Assembly: GCA_035294325.1 (NCBI GenBank)
Contig: DATGLE010000300.1
Location: 1-5,795, forward strand
Source: DATGLE01 sp035294325
Lineage (GTDB): Bacteria; Chloroflexota; Ktedonobacteria; Ktedonobacterales; Ktedonobacteraceae
Reading direction: 5' to 3'
DNA: 5,795 nt
Both the position numbers and the translations under genes were made by a program. The notes under the pieces were generated by a model. It was given only the letters and a program-made list of their open reading frames with translations. It ran no database searches and was not told where the DNA came from. Below are positions 1 through 5,390 of the stretch, in pieces (the first letter of the stretch is position 1; each line of letters begins with the position of its first letter).

Positions 1-803
1 GAGACCTGCCAGCCAGTGCCGGGCGCGTTGGGGTCGATGGGCACGGCCAGCAGCAGCAGGGTATAGGTGGCGGTGCTGGTGGTGGTGCGCAGCTTGATGG
101 TGGTCGCGATATGGACGGTGACGGCCATCCAGACGAGCAGGCGCCCGCGTGTGTAGCGCGCGTCGATGAGTACGGGATGGTCGGCGCGCGCTACCTGCAC
201 GATGTGCTGCTGCTGCATCCGCTTGCGCCAGGCGGGGTCGGTATGCAGGTCGGCCTTGATGCTGGGGACGTAGCCATAGAAGCGCTCTTTGGCGCCCGCC
301 GAGAGCATGGAGACGCAGGCAGCGAAGGTTTTGGGGTTAGCGCCGTTGAAGGATTGATAGCTGGTGATGAAGGCGGCGGCGCATGCCTGGGCGATGGGGA
401 AGTCCCGCGCTGTCCGCCCTGCCGCGAGCCAGTCGCCGGGGAGCTGCGGCGGCATCTGTGGGTCGGTATCCAGGTAGTTCATCTGTAAGGGCATGGCCGT
501 GCACTGGCCCTGGGCGAAGGCGGGAGTCGCCGGCGTGCTGGTCGCGATGGGGGGAGCAGTCACGCGTGCCTGCGGGGCGTGGGGCCGCGGGTGGGGGCGC
601 GTGGTCGCTGCCGTGGGGGACGGCGCTACCAGCGAGAGCGCTCCCACGCTGCCCGCGCAGAGGATCAGGAGGAGAGAGAGCCAGAGCTTGAGGTCGTGTT
701 GCCATGCTCTTGCCCTGCTCGCGCTCCAGAGTACAGGAATTTGCTGGTCGGGTGCGGCTCCCGCCATATTGGGGGCTGGCCGCTGCAAGGTTGTATGGCT
801 CAT
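1..803 (-). CDS. Membrane-anchored protein, possibly VirB8/TcpC-like (3' end missing)
   Basis: The frame is open from an ATG at 803 to the window edge (267 codons), so the C-terminus is missing. The N-terminus is about 38 residues and hydrophilic. One membrane segment follows at about 39-60 (LKLWLSLLLILCAGSVGALS), then a Pro/Ala/Thr-rich linker at about 61-98, then a folded domain from about 100 with a helix-rich part (PIAQACAAAFITSYQSFNG) and alternating beta-like strands (VWMAVTVHIATTIKL, TYTLLLLAVPI). This order (short cytoplasmic tail, one TM, linker, NTF2-like outer domain) is that of VirB8/TcpC conjugation proteins and similar anchored NTF2-fold proteins. I infer the family from architecture only and recognise no diagnostic motif. 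A GGAGG lies 16 nt upstream of the ATG (820-824), which is long, but the codons just upstream offer no other start. The gene is strongly G+C-rich. The tandem repeat at 832-935 lies just upstream, in its leader or promoter region. Confidence 0.8.
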   Translation of the reverse strand, partial: MSHTTLQRPAPNMAGAAPDQQIPVLWSASRARAWQHDLKLWLSLLLILCAGSVGALSLVAPSPTAATTRPHPRPHAPQARVTAPPIATSTPATPAFAQGQCTAMPLQMNYLDTDPQMPPQLPGDWLAAGRTARDFPIAQACAAAFITSYQSFNGANPKTFAACVSMLSAGAKERFYGYVPSIKADLHTDPAWRKRMQQQHIVQVARADHPVLIDARYTRGRLLVWMAVTVHIATTIKLRTTTSTATYTLLLLAVPIDPNAPGTGWQV

Positions 804-831
804 ACGATTTCTTTGTTTACCTCCCGTCTTA

Positions 832-935
832 GCAGGTTCCATTGAAAAGTCCTGGCAGGTTCCATTGAAAAGTCCTGGCAGGTTCCATTGAAAAGTCCTG
901 GCAGGTTCCATTGAAAAGTCCTGGCAGGTTCCATT
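832..935. repeat. 23-bp tandem repeat, 4.5 copies
   Basis: Copies begin at 832, 855, 878, 901 and 924. The first four are identical over 23 bp. The fifth stops after about 12 bp, where the sequence turns into an A run. The unit begins GCAGGTTCC and ends AAGTCCTG, so each junction makes the odd palindrome CCTGGCAGG. There are no unique spacers, so it is not CRISPR. It lies just upstream of the ribosome binding site of the gene starting at 803 and beside the putative terminator at 936-968, so it could affect expression or simply be a slippage-prone intergenic repeat. Confidence 0.95.
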
Positions 936-968
936 AAAAAAGGGGCAGGGCGACCGCAAGGGTCGCCC
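936..968 (-). terminator. Hairpin plus T6: putative terminator of the pseudokinase/HAMP operon
   Basis: GGGCGACC (948-955) and GGTCGCCC (961-968) form a perfect 8-bp, mostly G-C stem around a 5-nt loop. Read on the minus strand, the stem is followed by TGCCCC and then six T residues (936-941). The HAMP gene ends at 1027 on that strand, 58 bp before the stem. The 6-nt gap between stem and T run is longer than in a textbook intrinsic terminator, so activity is uncertain. The stem core resembles a G+C-rich hairpin often scattered between genes in some bacteria, so it may instead be part of a dispersed repeat. Confidence 0.5.
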
Positions 969-1026
969 CTACACTCCACTGTGACCGCTTCTATGTGCGG
1001 CTCCGCCGGGGACCCTTTGTTCTGGC

Positions 1027-2196
1027 TCAGACGGCGTGGGTGGGGTCTTGCGCCGCCTCTTTCTCCAGCGTTGTCACCTCTTGCAGATCTTCCTCTAATA
1101 ATTTAAAGACCGAGATCGAGGCCAGCCATTTCTGCGCAAGTTCCGCGAGCGAGGCGCAGCTTTTCGTTATGCTCACGATATTCGTACCCGATTGGCGCCA
1201 TTCATGGGCGAAGGAGTAGAGATCGCCGATCATCGACTCGGCGTATATAACCTGCTGCTGCGTCGCTTGCAATACTTCGTCCAGCAGCGCTGTCTGCTGC
1301 TTCATAGAAGTGCGCATCCTGGCGCGTATGGAAACGTCGGGGATCACGTCACCCGCGGGCGGGTCATCCTTGTGCACGGCTGCATGTTCCCCGGTGCCGA
1401 TGAGCAGAATGGTTTTTTGGGGTAATTGCGCCTGAAGCTCTCTGGAAAGGTCCACGTTTGCCTGGAGCGTACTGCTCATGCGCTGAATAAAGGCGACGAG
1501 CATTTCCACTGCTTCGATAGTCTGTGTGAGCCGGGCGTGCTGGGTCTCGGCTGCTTGTATGAATTGCCTGGAGTATTCCTGTACGTGCCGGTTGGTCTGC
1601 ATGATGCGACTGGTAACGTAGTGTATCTCCTTGATATGACCGGTCAATTCTTCGATGAGGCGGTTGCAGATATCGGCCACCACCCCCACGTCGTCGGAAC
1701 CCACCTCGGCCCGCGCTCGCAGATCGCCGGAGAGCAGCGGGTTGATATCAAGGATGAGTTTCTTGAGATGGCGGCCCAGCACGGAAGAGTCGTGAGGCGC
1801 CTGCGCAGCCTTCTGCGTGCCGCTGGAGAGGCTATCGAGCAATTGATTGAGGGCGCTGGCGAGAAAGGCAGCATCGCTATTGCCGGCAACCGTGGCGCGG
1901 CGCTCTCGCTTCCCTGCCAGGTAATCCTGGCAGGTGGAGGCCATATCAAGGATTTGCAGCCTGCCATTGCGCTGCATGGCATAGAGCAGAGTAAATTCGG
2001 CGCAGAAGATGGCGAGGGCGGAGATGAAAAAGATTGCGATAAATAAACGCGCATCACTGTTAGACATCTGCTTCACGCCAATCACACCAACGAAGAGGAT
2101 AGCTGCGACGGGCAGCAGCGACGCGATAAACAATTCGAGGCGCAAACGAGGCCGGGATAGCGCTTGCCCGGCAGGCAATGAATCATGGGATTGCAT
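1027..2196 (-). CDS. Two-TM protein with tandem HAMP-like modules and coiled-coil tail
   Basis: The protein has 389 residues. Two membrane segments (about 21-41 and 51-73) are joined by only about 10 residues, so there is no extracellular sensor. HAMP-like module 1 (about 74-123) has AGKRERRATVAGNSD followed by LASALNQLLDSL. HAMP-like module 2 (about 144-190) has SGDLRARAEVGSDDVGVVAD followed by NRLIEELTGHI. Long heptad-like helices follow at about 190-260 and 295-375, separated by a non-helical stretch (262-290, KTILLIGTGEH then Pro/Asp-rich). The receptor hairpin-tip consensus of chemotaxis proteins is absent, as are histidine-kinase and cyclase motifs, so it is probably a membrane signalling adaptor rather than a chemoreceptor. 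The ATG at 2196 is preferred because a ribosome binding site precedes it closely and it leaves the upstream gene free. A start at 2301 would add 35 unlikely residues overlapping that gene. It is second in a likely operon, 34 bp after the pseudokinase. Confidence 0.88.
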   Translation of the reverse strand: MQSHDSLPAGQALSRPRLRLELFIASLLPVAAILFVGVIGVKQMSNSDARLFIAIFFISALAIFCAEFTLLYAMQRNGRLQILDMASTCQDYLAGKRERRATVAGNSDAAFLASALNQLLDSLSSGTQKAAQAPHDSSVLGRHLKKLILDINPLLSGDLRARAEVGSDDVGVVADICNRLIEELTGHIKEIHYVTSRIMQTNRHVQEYSRQFIQAAETQHARLTQTIEAVEMLVAFIQRMSSTLQANVDLSRELQAQLPQKTILLIGTGEHAAVHKDDPPAGDVIPDVSIRARMRTSMKQQTALLDEVLQATQQQVIYAESMIGDLYSFAHEWRQSGTNIVSITKSCASLAELAQKWLASISVFKLLEEDLQEVTTLEKEAAQDPTHAV

Positions 2197-2203
2197 ATCA
2201 GGT

Positions 2204-2210
2204 CTCCTTT
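2204..2210 (-). promoter_or_regulatory. Ribosome binding site fixing the HAMP gene start at 2196
   Basis: On the minus strand AAAGGAG is followed by 7 nt and then ATG at 2196. It lies inside the 34-bp gap after the pseudokinase stop codon. This decides against the longer in-frame start at 2301, which would lie within the pseudokinase coding sequence. Confidence 0.8.
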
Positions 2211-2230
2211 GATGAAATGCCGGGCGCCCT

Positions 2231-3373
2231 TCAATGCGGTAGAATGAGTCCATCGGGCACGGCGATTTTTTGGTGTGGCCGGGACAGTGGCCCGGGATCA
2301 ATCACATCAAGTTCAGAGGGTGTTTCCGTGATCTGTTCTGGCTTTCGCTCCGCTCGCTGTGAGGAGGGCGGGGATGGAAGAGGAGAAGCCTCAGCCGGTT
2401 CCGTCCGTTCTGACCGGTCCTGTTCTATAGCCCGGGCCAGGCTCAGGGTATGAAAGGAGCGAGAGCGCTTTTCCAGGATATCGAGCATATGAATATAGGC
2501 GTTGAGCAGATCAGTGGGCGTCTGAAAGCGCTGCTCAACATTGCGCTGCAAGGCGTGATTGACGACAAGTTCTAATGCCAGTGGTACCTCTGGCGCCAGC
2601 GCATGCAGCGAGGGCAGCGGGGCCGTGAGATGCTTACGGGCAATCTCCATATATCCCTGCCCGGTGAAAGGTGGGCGCCCGCCAAACATTTCAAATAGCA
2701 TGATGCCCACGGCATAAACAGCGCTGCGTATGTCGGGCGTGGCTCCCCTGACAACTTCTGGCGCCAGGTATTCGGGGGCGCCAAGATAGGACCCGGCGAT
2801 GCTTTTCAGGTGGGCGTCTTTGGTGGGGCCTTGCTCCGTCTCCTCTTCAAGTCCCGACGCTCTGAGTAACTGTGGAAGACTCAGGCCGATCACAAGGGCG
2901 TCTCCGTTCTCCAGGACCAGCACTTGAGAGGGGTCAAAGAACTGAAAGAACAATCCCTGATCTGAAAGAAAGCTCAGCGCGCCGGTAATGGGCAGCAGGA
3001 TAGAAAGCGCCTGCATCGGTTGAAAGCGACGGTGATGCTTGAGCTGCGTCGCCAGCGTCTCCCCTGGCATAGCGGGAACGACGACGTAAGGATACCCTTC
3101 CATCTCACCGTAATCAGCGATGGAAAGCAAGGATGGAAACTGTAATGCGGCGGCCTGTTTCGCCTCATGCTCGAATCTGTCCTGAAAGCGCTTCAATGCT
3201 GGAGACGAAAGGAGTTCAGGGGCCAGGAGAAAGGTAACAAGGGCGTTGGGATTATCCTGCTGATCTTCACTATGAGCCCGGTAGACTGCCGTTGTAAGAC
3301 CACGCCCCACAAACTCCTGTAGACGGTACTTGCCAACCGACTTGCCCAGAAATGAAGCAGCCTTCGCCTCCAT
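2231..3373 (-). CDS. PknB-like serine/threonine pseudokinase
   Basis: The protein has 380 residues. A bacterial eukaryote-like kinase fold spans about 16-300, followed by a charged, Pro/Ser/Glu-rich tail without a TM. Fold landmarks remain: a glycine loop VGRGLTTAVY (22-31), the helix-C Glu region FEHEA (E70), a near-perfect APE (YLAPE, 202-206), and the late-lobe pattern VYAVGIMLFEMFGGRPPF with Arg282. Catalytic residues are gone. Phe48 sits where the ATP-anchoring Lys should be (LVTFLLAPEL). The HRDLKPSN loop reads FQFFDPSQ, with Phe145 in place of the catalytic Asp. DFG reads GLS (163-165). The conserved Asp of RSDIY is Ala218. Phosphotransfer is therefore very unlikely, and a binding or allosteric role is inferred. 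A GGAGG lies 14 nt before the ATG (3388-3392), rather far, but there is no closer in-frame start. It is first in the likely operon with the HAMP gene. Confidence 0.93.
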   Translation of the reverse strand: MEAKAASFLGKSVGKYRLQEFVGRGLTTAVYRAHSEDQQDNPNALVTFLLAPELLSSPALKRFQDRFEHEAKQAAALQFPSLLSIADYGEMEGYPYVVVPAMPGETLATQLKHHRRFQPMQALSILLPITGALSFLSDQGLFFQFFDPSQVLVLENGDALVIGLSLPQLLRASGLEEETEQGPTKDAHLKSIAGSYLGAPEYLAPEVVRGATPDIRSAVYAVGIMLFEMFGGRPPFTGQGYMEIARKHLTAPLPSLHALAPEVPLALELVVNHALQRNVEQRFQTPTDLLNAYIHMLDILEKRSRSFHTLSLARAIEQDRSERTEPAEASPLPSPPSSQRAERKPEQITETPSELDVIDPGPLSRPHQKIAVPDGLILPH

Positions 3374-3457
3374 AGAGCGATACGTTCCCTCCTCCTGGAA
3401 TTTATTATGGTTTCCCTCATCACATCAGTCCTCCCGGTGCAGCGGAGCCGCACAGGG

Positions 3458-3518
3458 GAGATATTTTGTTGTGGGGGAAAATGCGCGCAGCGCGTTTTCC
3501 CCCACAACAAAATATCTC
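3458..3518. repeat. 61-bp near-perfect palindrome
   Basis: The arms 3458-3486 and 3490-3518 pair over 29 positions around a 3-nt centre (GCA at 3487-3489). The outer 24 pairs are perfect, then one T/G mismatch (3482/3494), then four more pairs. The outer arm runs from GAGATATTTTG into GTGGGGGAAAA. Small flanking dyads sit on each side: GCGG-AG-CCGC (3442-3451) and CGCC-GCA-GGCG (3526-3536). No run of T follows on either strand, so a simple intrinsic terminator is not the best reading. It lies 84 bp upstream of the pseudokinase start. A palindromic mobile repeat (REP or MITE-like) or a large regulatory cruciform are alternatives. Confidence 0.95.
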
Positions 3519-3686
3519 AGACGAGCGCCGCAGGCGTGAGCAAGTGAGAATGCTGGAACCTGACACCTTCTAACAGGGCAAAACACCCTGACTGTAGTAT
3601 GCGGACAAAATATGGCTTTGGATAGTGGAACATAGGGACAGAATAGAGAAAGCCGAATGCTATCGCTGCTCGCCGGGCAAGTGAAA

Positions 3687-3728
3687 CGTCATATTGCGTC
3701 ATCCCCTGACGTCATCTTATGACGTTAT
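3687..3728. promoter_or_regulatory. Cluster of four TGACGT-like half-sites
   Basis: CGTCAT occurs at 3687, 3697 and 3710, and CGTTAT at 3723, giving spacings of 10, 13 and 13 bp. The third lies in the palindrome TGACGTCA (3707-3714) and the fourth in ATGACGTTAT. Such phased half-sites suit a dimeric or oligomeric DNA-binding protein. The cluster is in the divergent region, about 290 bp before the winged-helix gene. Direct-repeat half-sites are how OmpR/PhoB-type proteins usually bind, so that neighbour is a candidate binder by inference only. Confidence 0.4.
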
Positions 3729-3929
3729 CCTGCCCATTCTTTACGGGTGTGAGCGGAAATAGAATGCTATTTTCTGCACAACGAGCAGAGTAAAGGCAGT
3801 TTGTCATATGTCAGATGCTGTAAAAAGAATCCGATACAGCCAAAAAATGACGAGAAAAATGTCAAGTCGTGTCGTTCCCTTAGAGGGTCCGCTCGCTACA
3901 TACTACCCATAGTTGCGCACAGGCATGAT

Positions 3930-3957
3930 TTTGGAAGAGGGATGAGACTGCTATGCT
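3930..3957 (+). promoter_or_regulatory. Possible extended -10 promoter of the winged-helix gene
   Basis: TTTGGA (3930-3935) and TGCTATGCT, whose -10 TATGCT is at 3952-3957, are separated by 16 bp. The TGn in front of the -10 is the extended form. It would give a leader of about 55 nt before the ATG at 4020. The -35 match is modest. Confidence 0.35.
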
Positions 3958-4019
3958 GTCCCGCAAAAAAGCGAGGGCTTTAACTTATTGTTTTTACGTC
4001 CAGAGGAAAGGAGAAATAA

Positions 4020-4388
4020 ATGGCTGTATCCTCATATGAACATGCGATTAAGTCCGGTGGAGAAGAAAAGGCAATCAGGGTAAGCGATATTAAATGGGAT
4101 AATCAGCGGCATGCCATCGTCGTTGGTAAGACGACGATTGCTCTTACCCCAACCGAATATCGACTCCTTTTCCCACTGCGCCACGGCACGCCTGTCACCT
4201 ATGCCACGCTCGCTCAGCTTGCTTACAATTACACATTCGATGATAAGATGCGAACTATGATGGATAAGCATATCGATAGAATTCGTGGCAAGATGAGGGG
4301 CACAGGCATATACGTCTATTGCGTGCTCAACTACGGGTATTTATTGCTCCCGGAAGTGTTCCCAGGCGATGGGTATGGCAAAGCATAA
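4020..4388 (+). CDS. Stand-alone OmpR/PhoB-type winged-helix DNA-binding protein
   Basis: The protein has 122 residues and consists almost only of a Trans_reg_C-type winged helix. A beta-strand start (about 32-42, IVVGKTTIALT) leads into LTPTEYRLL (42-50), the hallmark first helix of this family. The second helix is VTYATLAQLAY. The recognition helix is MRTMMDKHIDRIRGKM (77-92), matching the usual VDVHIxRLRxKL pattern. The wing ends in IYVYCVLNYGYLLL (97-110), matching the typical hairpin with GY. There is no receiver domain or phospho-acceptor Asp, since only about 30 residues precede the fold, so control by phosphorylation is unlikely. The start is fixed by AAGGAG (4008-4013), 6 nt before the ATG. 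It converges with the zinc-ribbon gene, leaving an 11-bp gap with no evident terminator. Base composition is more A+T-rich than the flanking edge genes. A transcriptional regulator is likely; its targets are unknown. Confidence 0.9.
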   Translation: MAVSSYEHAIKSGGEEKAIRVSDIKWDNQRHAIVVGKTTIALTPTEYRLLFPLRHGTPVTYATLAQLAYNYTFDDKMRTMMDKHIDRIRGKMRGTGIYVYCVLNYGYLLLPEVFPGDGYGKA

Positions 4389-4399
4389 GCGGGCATGCC

Positions 4400-5266
4400 T
4401 CAAGGCCAGTGTGGTAAGAGCGGGATGTGATACCAGTGGAAGAGCAGCGAAAAGACGATGAGTAGAGCCGCGAGTAGCAGCAGGGCCGGGAGGGGTGAAG
4501 TCATCGCTGTCGTGCTGATGACGCCTCGCGTGGTATGGTTATAGCCGTGGCTAACACGCAGTACGCCCCGGCGTTGCCATCCCCATAGCGAGACGGTATC
4601 GCCAAGCGACGGATTGACTCCTGTCTGATACCCTTGCAGGCGCGCGTCTCTCTGAGTGCCATCCGCGATACGGACACGCAGCATGGTGACAAGGACCTGC
4701 TCTTTCTCTGACCGGGCTTCCTGCACAGGGAGAGGCCAGATCATATCCCTCAGTTGCCCCAATACGCTGCCGCCCGCGCTTGAGTGTGCGTTCTCCAGTT
4801 GAGATTGAACCTGGACGATGACCCCCTCAAGGTCGGGGGGACGCCGTGGAAACCAGAACGGATAGCGCGTCCTGGCTGGCATTGGAGCAGCGGTAAAGAG
4901 ATCAGGATGTTCCGGCTCCCTCGCTGCCGGAACGTGCAGATAGATATCCGGGGGAACATCCCTTGCAGGCGGCTGTGACTGCGCCCCGGGAGCCATGGAA
5001 CGGGATGCGCTGGCGATCAGCGACCTGCCCGATGAAGTGAGCGATGTGCCGCAGTGCGGGCATACTCCACTATGCGGTATCTCAACAATTGGCCTTTCAC
5101 AGAGGGGGCAGAGCAGTTCCGGCTCCTTCGCTATAGCATAGCAGTTCTCATCCTGGCGAGGGGCCGGATCTGGCGAAGGCAAGGGCGTGCCACAATTTGG
5201 GCAGATCGCCAGGACAGCGGGCAGCAAGATACGATGTCCACATGCTATGCATTTGATCGATGGCAT
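4400..5266 (-). CDS. Double zinc-ribbon protein with C-terminal membrane anchor
   Basis: The protein has 288 residues. Two four-cysteine ribbons open it: C6-IA-C9 with C22-PN-C25, and C53-PL-C56 with C69-PH-C72, each a CxxC pair followed 13 residues later by CPxCG. A Pro/Ala/Ser-rich linker (about 75-145) follows, then a beta-rich domain (about 147-250). In that domain LRVRIADGTQRDARLQGYQ, GDTVSLWGWQRRGVL and YNHTTRGVI suggest an OB-like barrel carrying a GD-V-x-WG pattern. One membrane segment (about 257-277) ends the chain with a short tail, so the ribbons and barrel probably face the cytoplasm. No enzyme motif is visible. Its role is unknown, and binding of protein or nucleic acid is only a guess from zinc ribbons. 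A GGAG lies 11 nt upstream of the ATG (5278-5281). It is divergent from the gene at 5391. Confidence 0.88.
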   Translation of the reverse strand: MPSIKCIACGHRILLPAVLAICPNCGTPLPSPDPAPRQDENCYAIAKEPELLCPLCERPIVEIPHSGVCPHCGTSLTSSGRSLIASASRSMAPGAQSQPPARDVPPDIYLHVPAAREPEHPDLFTAAPMPARTRYPFWFPRRPPDLEGVIVQVQSQLENAHSSAGGSVLGQLRDMIWPLPVQEARSEKEQVLVTMLRVRIADGTQRDARLQGYQTGVNPSLGDTVSLWGWQRRGVLRVSHGYNHTTRGVISTTAMTSPLPALLLLAALLIVFSLLFHWYHIPLLPHWP

Positions 5267-5300
5267 ATTTATGCGATCTCCTCTCTATTTTCCCTGAAAG

Positions 5301-5329
5301 TTGCGTCAGTTTATTTAGCATAGTATAAG
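5301..5329 (+). promoter_or_regulatory. Sigma-70-type promoter of the gene at 5391
   Basis: TTGCGT (5301-5306) and TATAAG (5324-5329) are separated by exactly 17 bp. The predicted start near 5336 leaves a leader of about 55 nt. On the opposite strand the same A+T-rich patch gives TATACT and TATGCT, possible -10 elements for the zinc-ribbon gene, but without a good -35. The two promoters may overlap. Confidence 0.6.
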
Positions 5330-5332
5330 GAA

Positions 5333-5346
5333 CTGGCTCGCGCCAG
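5333..5346. repeat. Small inverted repeat at the predicted transcript start
   Basis: CTGGC (5333-5337) and GCCAG (5342-5346) flank a 4-nt centre, just after the -10 of the promoter at 5301-5329. It could be an operator or a short leader hairpin. A 5-bp arm is close to what chance allows. Confidence 0.35.
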
Positions 5347-5390
5347 GGGAAAGGAGGGAGGATTCCTGATAGAAAAGGGAGGGTAGATTT

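Larger units (their letters stand above)
3374..4019. other. 646-bp gene-free divergent region
   Basis: No convincing gene is present. The short frames here lack ribosome binding sites and family features. It separates the leftward pseudokinase operon from the rightward winged-helix gene. Besides the large palindrome and the TGACGT-like cluster listed separately, it holds short dyads: CAGGG/CCCTG (3574-3590), AAATAG/CTATTT (3757-3772) and GCTGTA/TACAGC (3817-3840). A weak -10-like CATAAT (3404-3409, minus) would start an RNA about at the pseudokinase ribosome binding site, but I see no good -35 for it. The region is clearly richer in A+T than the genes at the window edges. Confidence 0.75.

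Noticed and set aside
337..891. Several open frames on both strands in the left 900 bp
   Set aside because: They are Arg/Ala/Pro/Gly-rich shadows of the G+C-rich minus-strand gene at 1-803, which alone shows a TM segment and a sensible domain.
832..935. CRISPR array
   Set aside because: The 23-bp units abut directly with no unique spacers, and no cas gene is present.
1426..2046. 206-residue plus-strand open frame
   Set aside because: It is antisense to the HAMP gene, has no ribosome binding site or domain pattern, and its length follows from the codon bias of the true gene.
2197..2301. A 35-residue N-terminal extension of the HAMP protein (start at 2301)
   Set aside because: It would overlap the pseudokinase coding end, is Pro/Cys/His-rich without family character, and a good ribosome binding site sits 7 nt before the ATG at 2196.
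3458..3518. Ordinary intrinsic terminator
   Set aside because: No gene ends near it (both neighbours start away from it) and no T run follows on either strand.
3517..3702. 61-residue minus-strand frame in the divergent region
   Set aside because: It has no properly spaced ribosome binding site, no recognisable features, and overlaps the palindrome edge and the half-site cluster.
3801..3983. 60-residue plus-strand frame before the winged-helix gene
   Set aside because: It has no ribosome binding site, a random-looking composition, and covers the likely promoter of the winged-helix gene.
4389..4399. Terminator between the convergent genes
   Set aside because: Only the 8-bp palindrome GGCATGCC (4392-4399) is present, with no loop and no T run.
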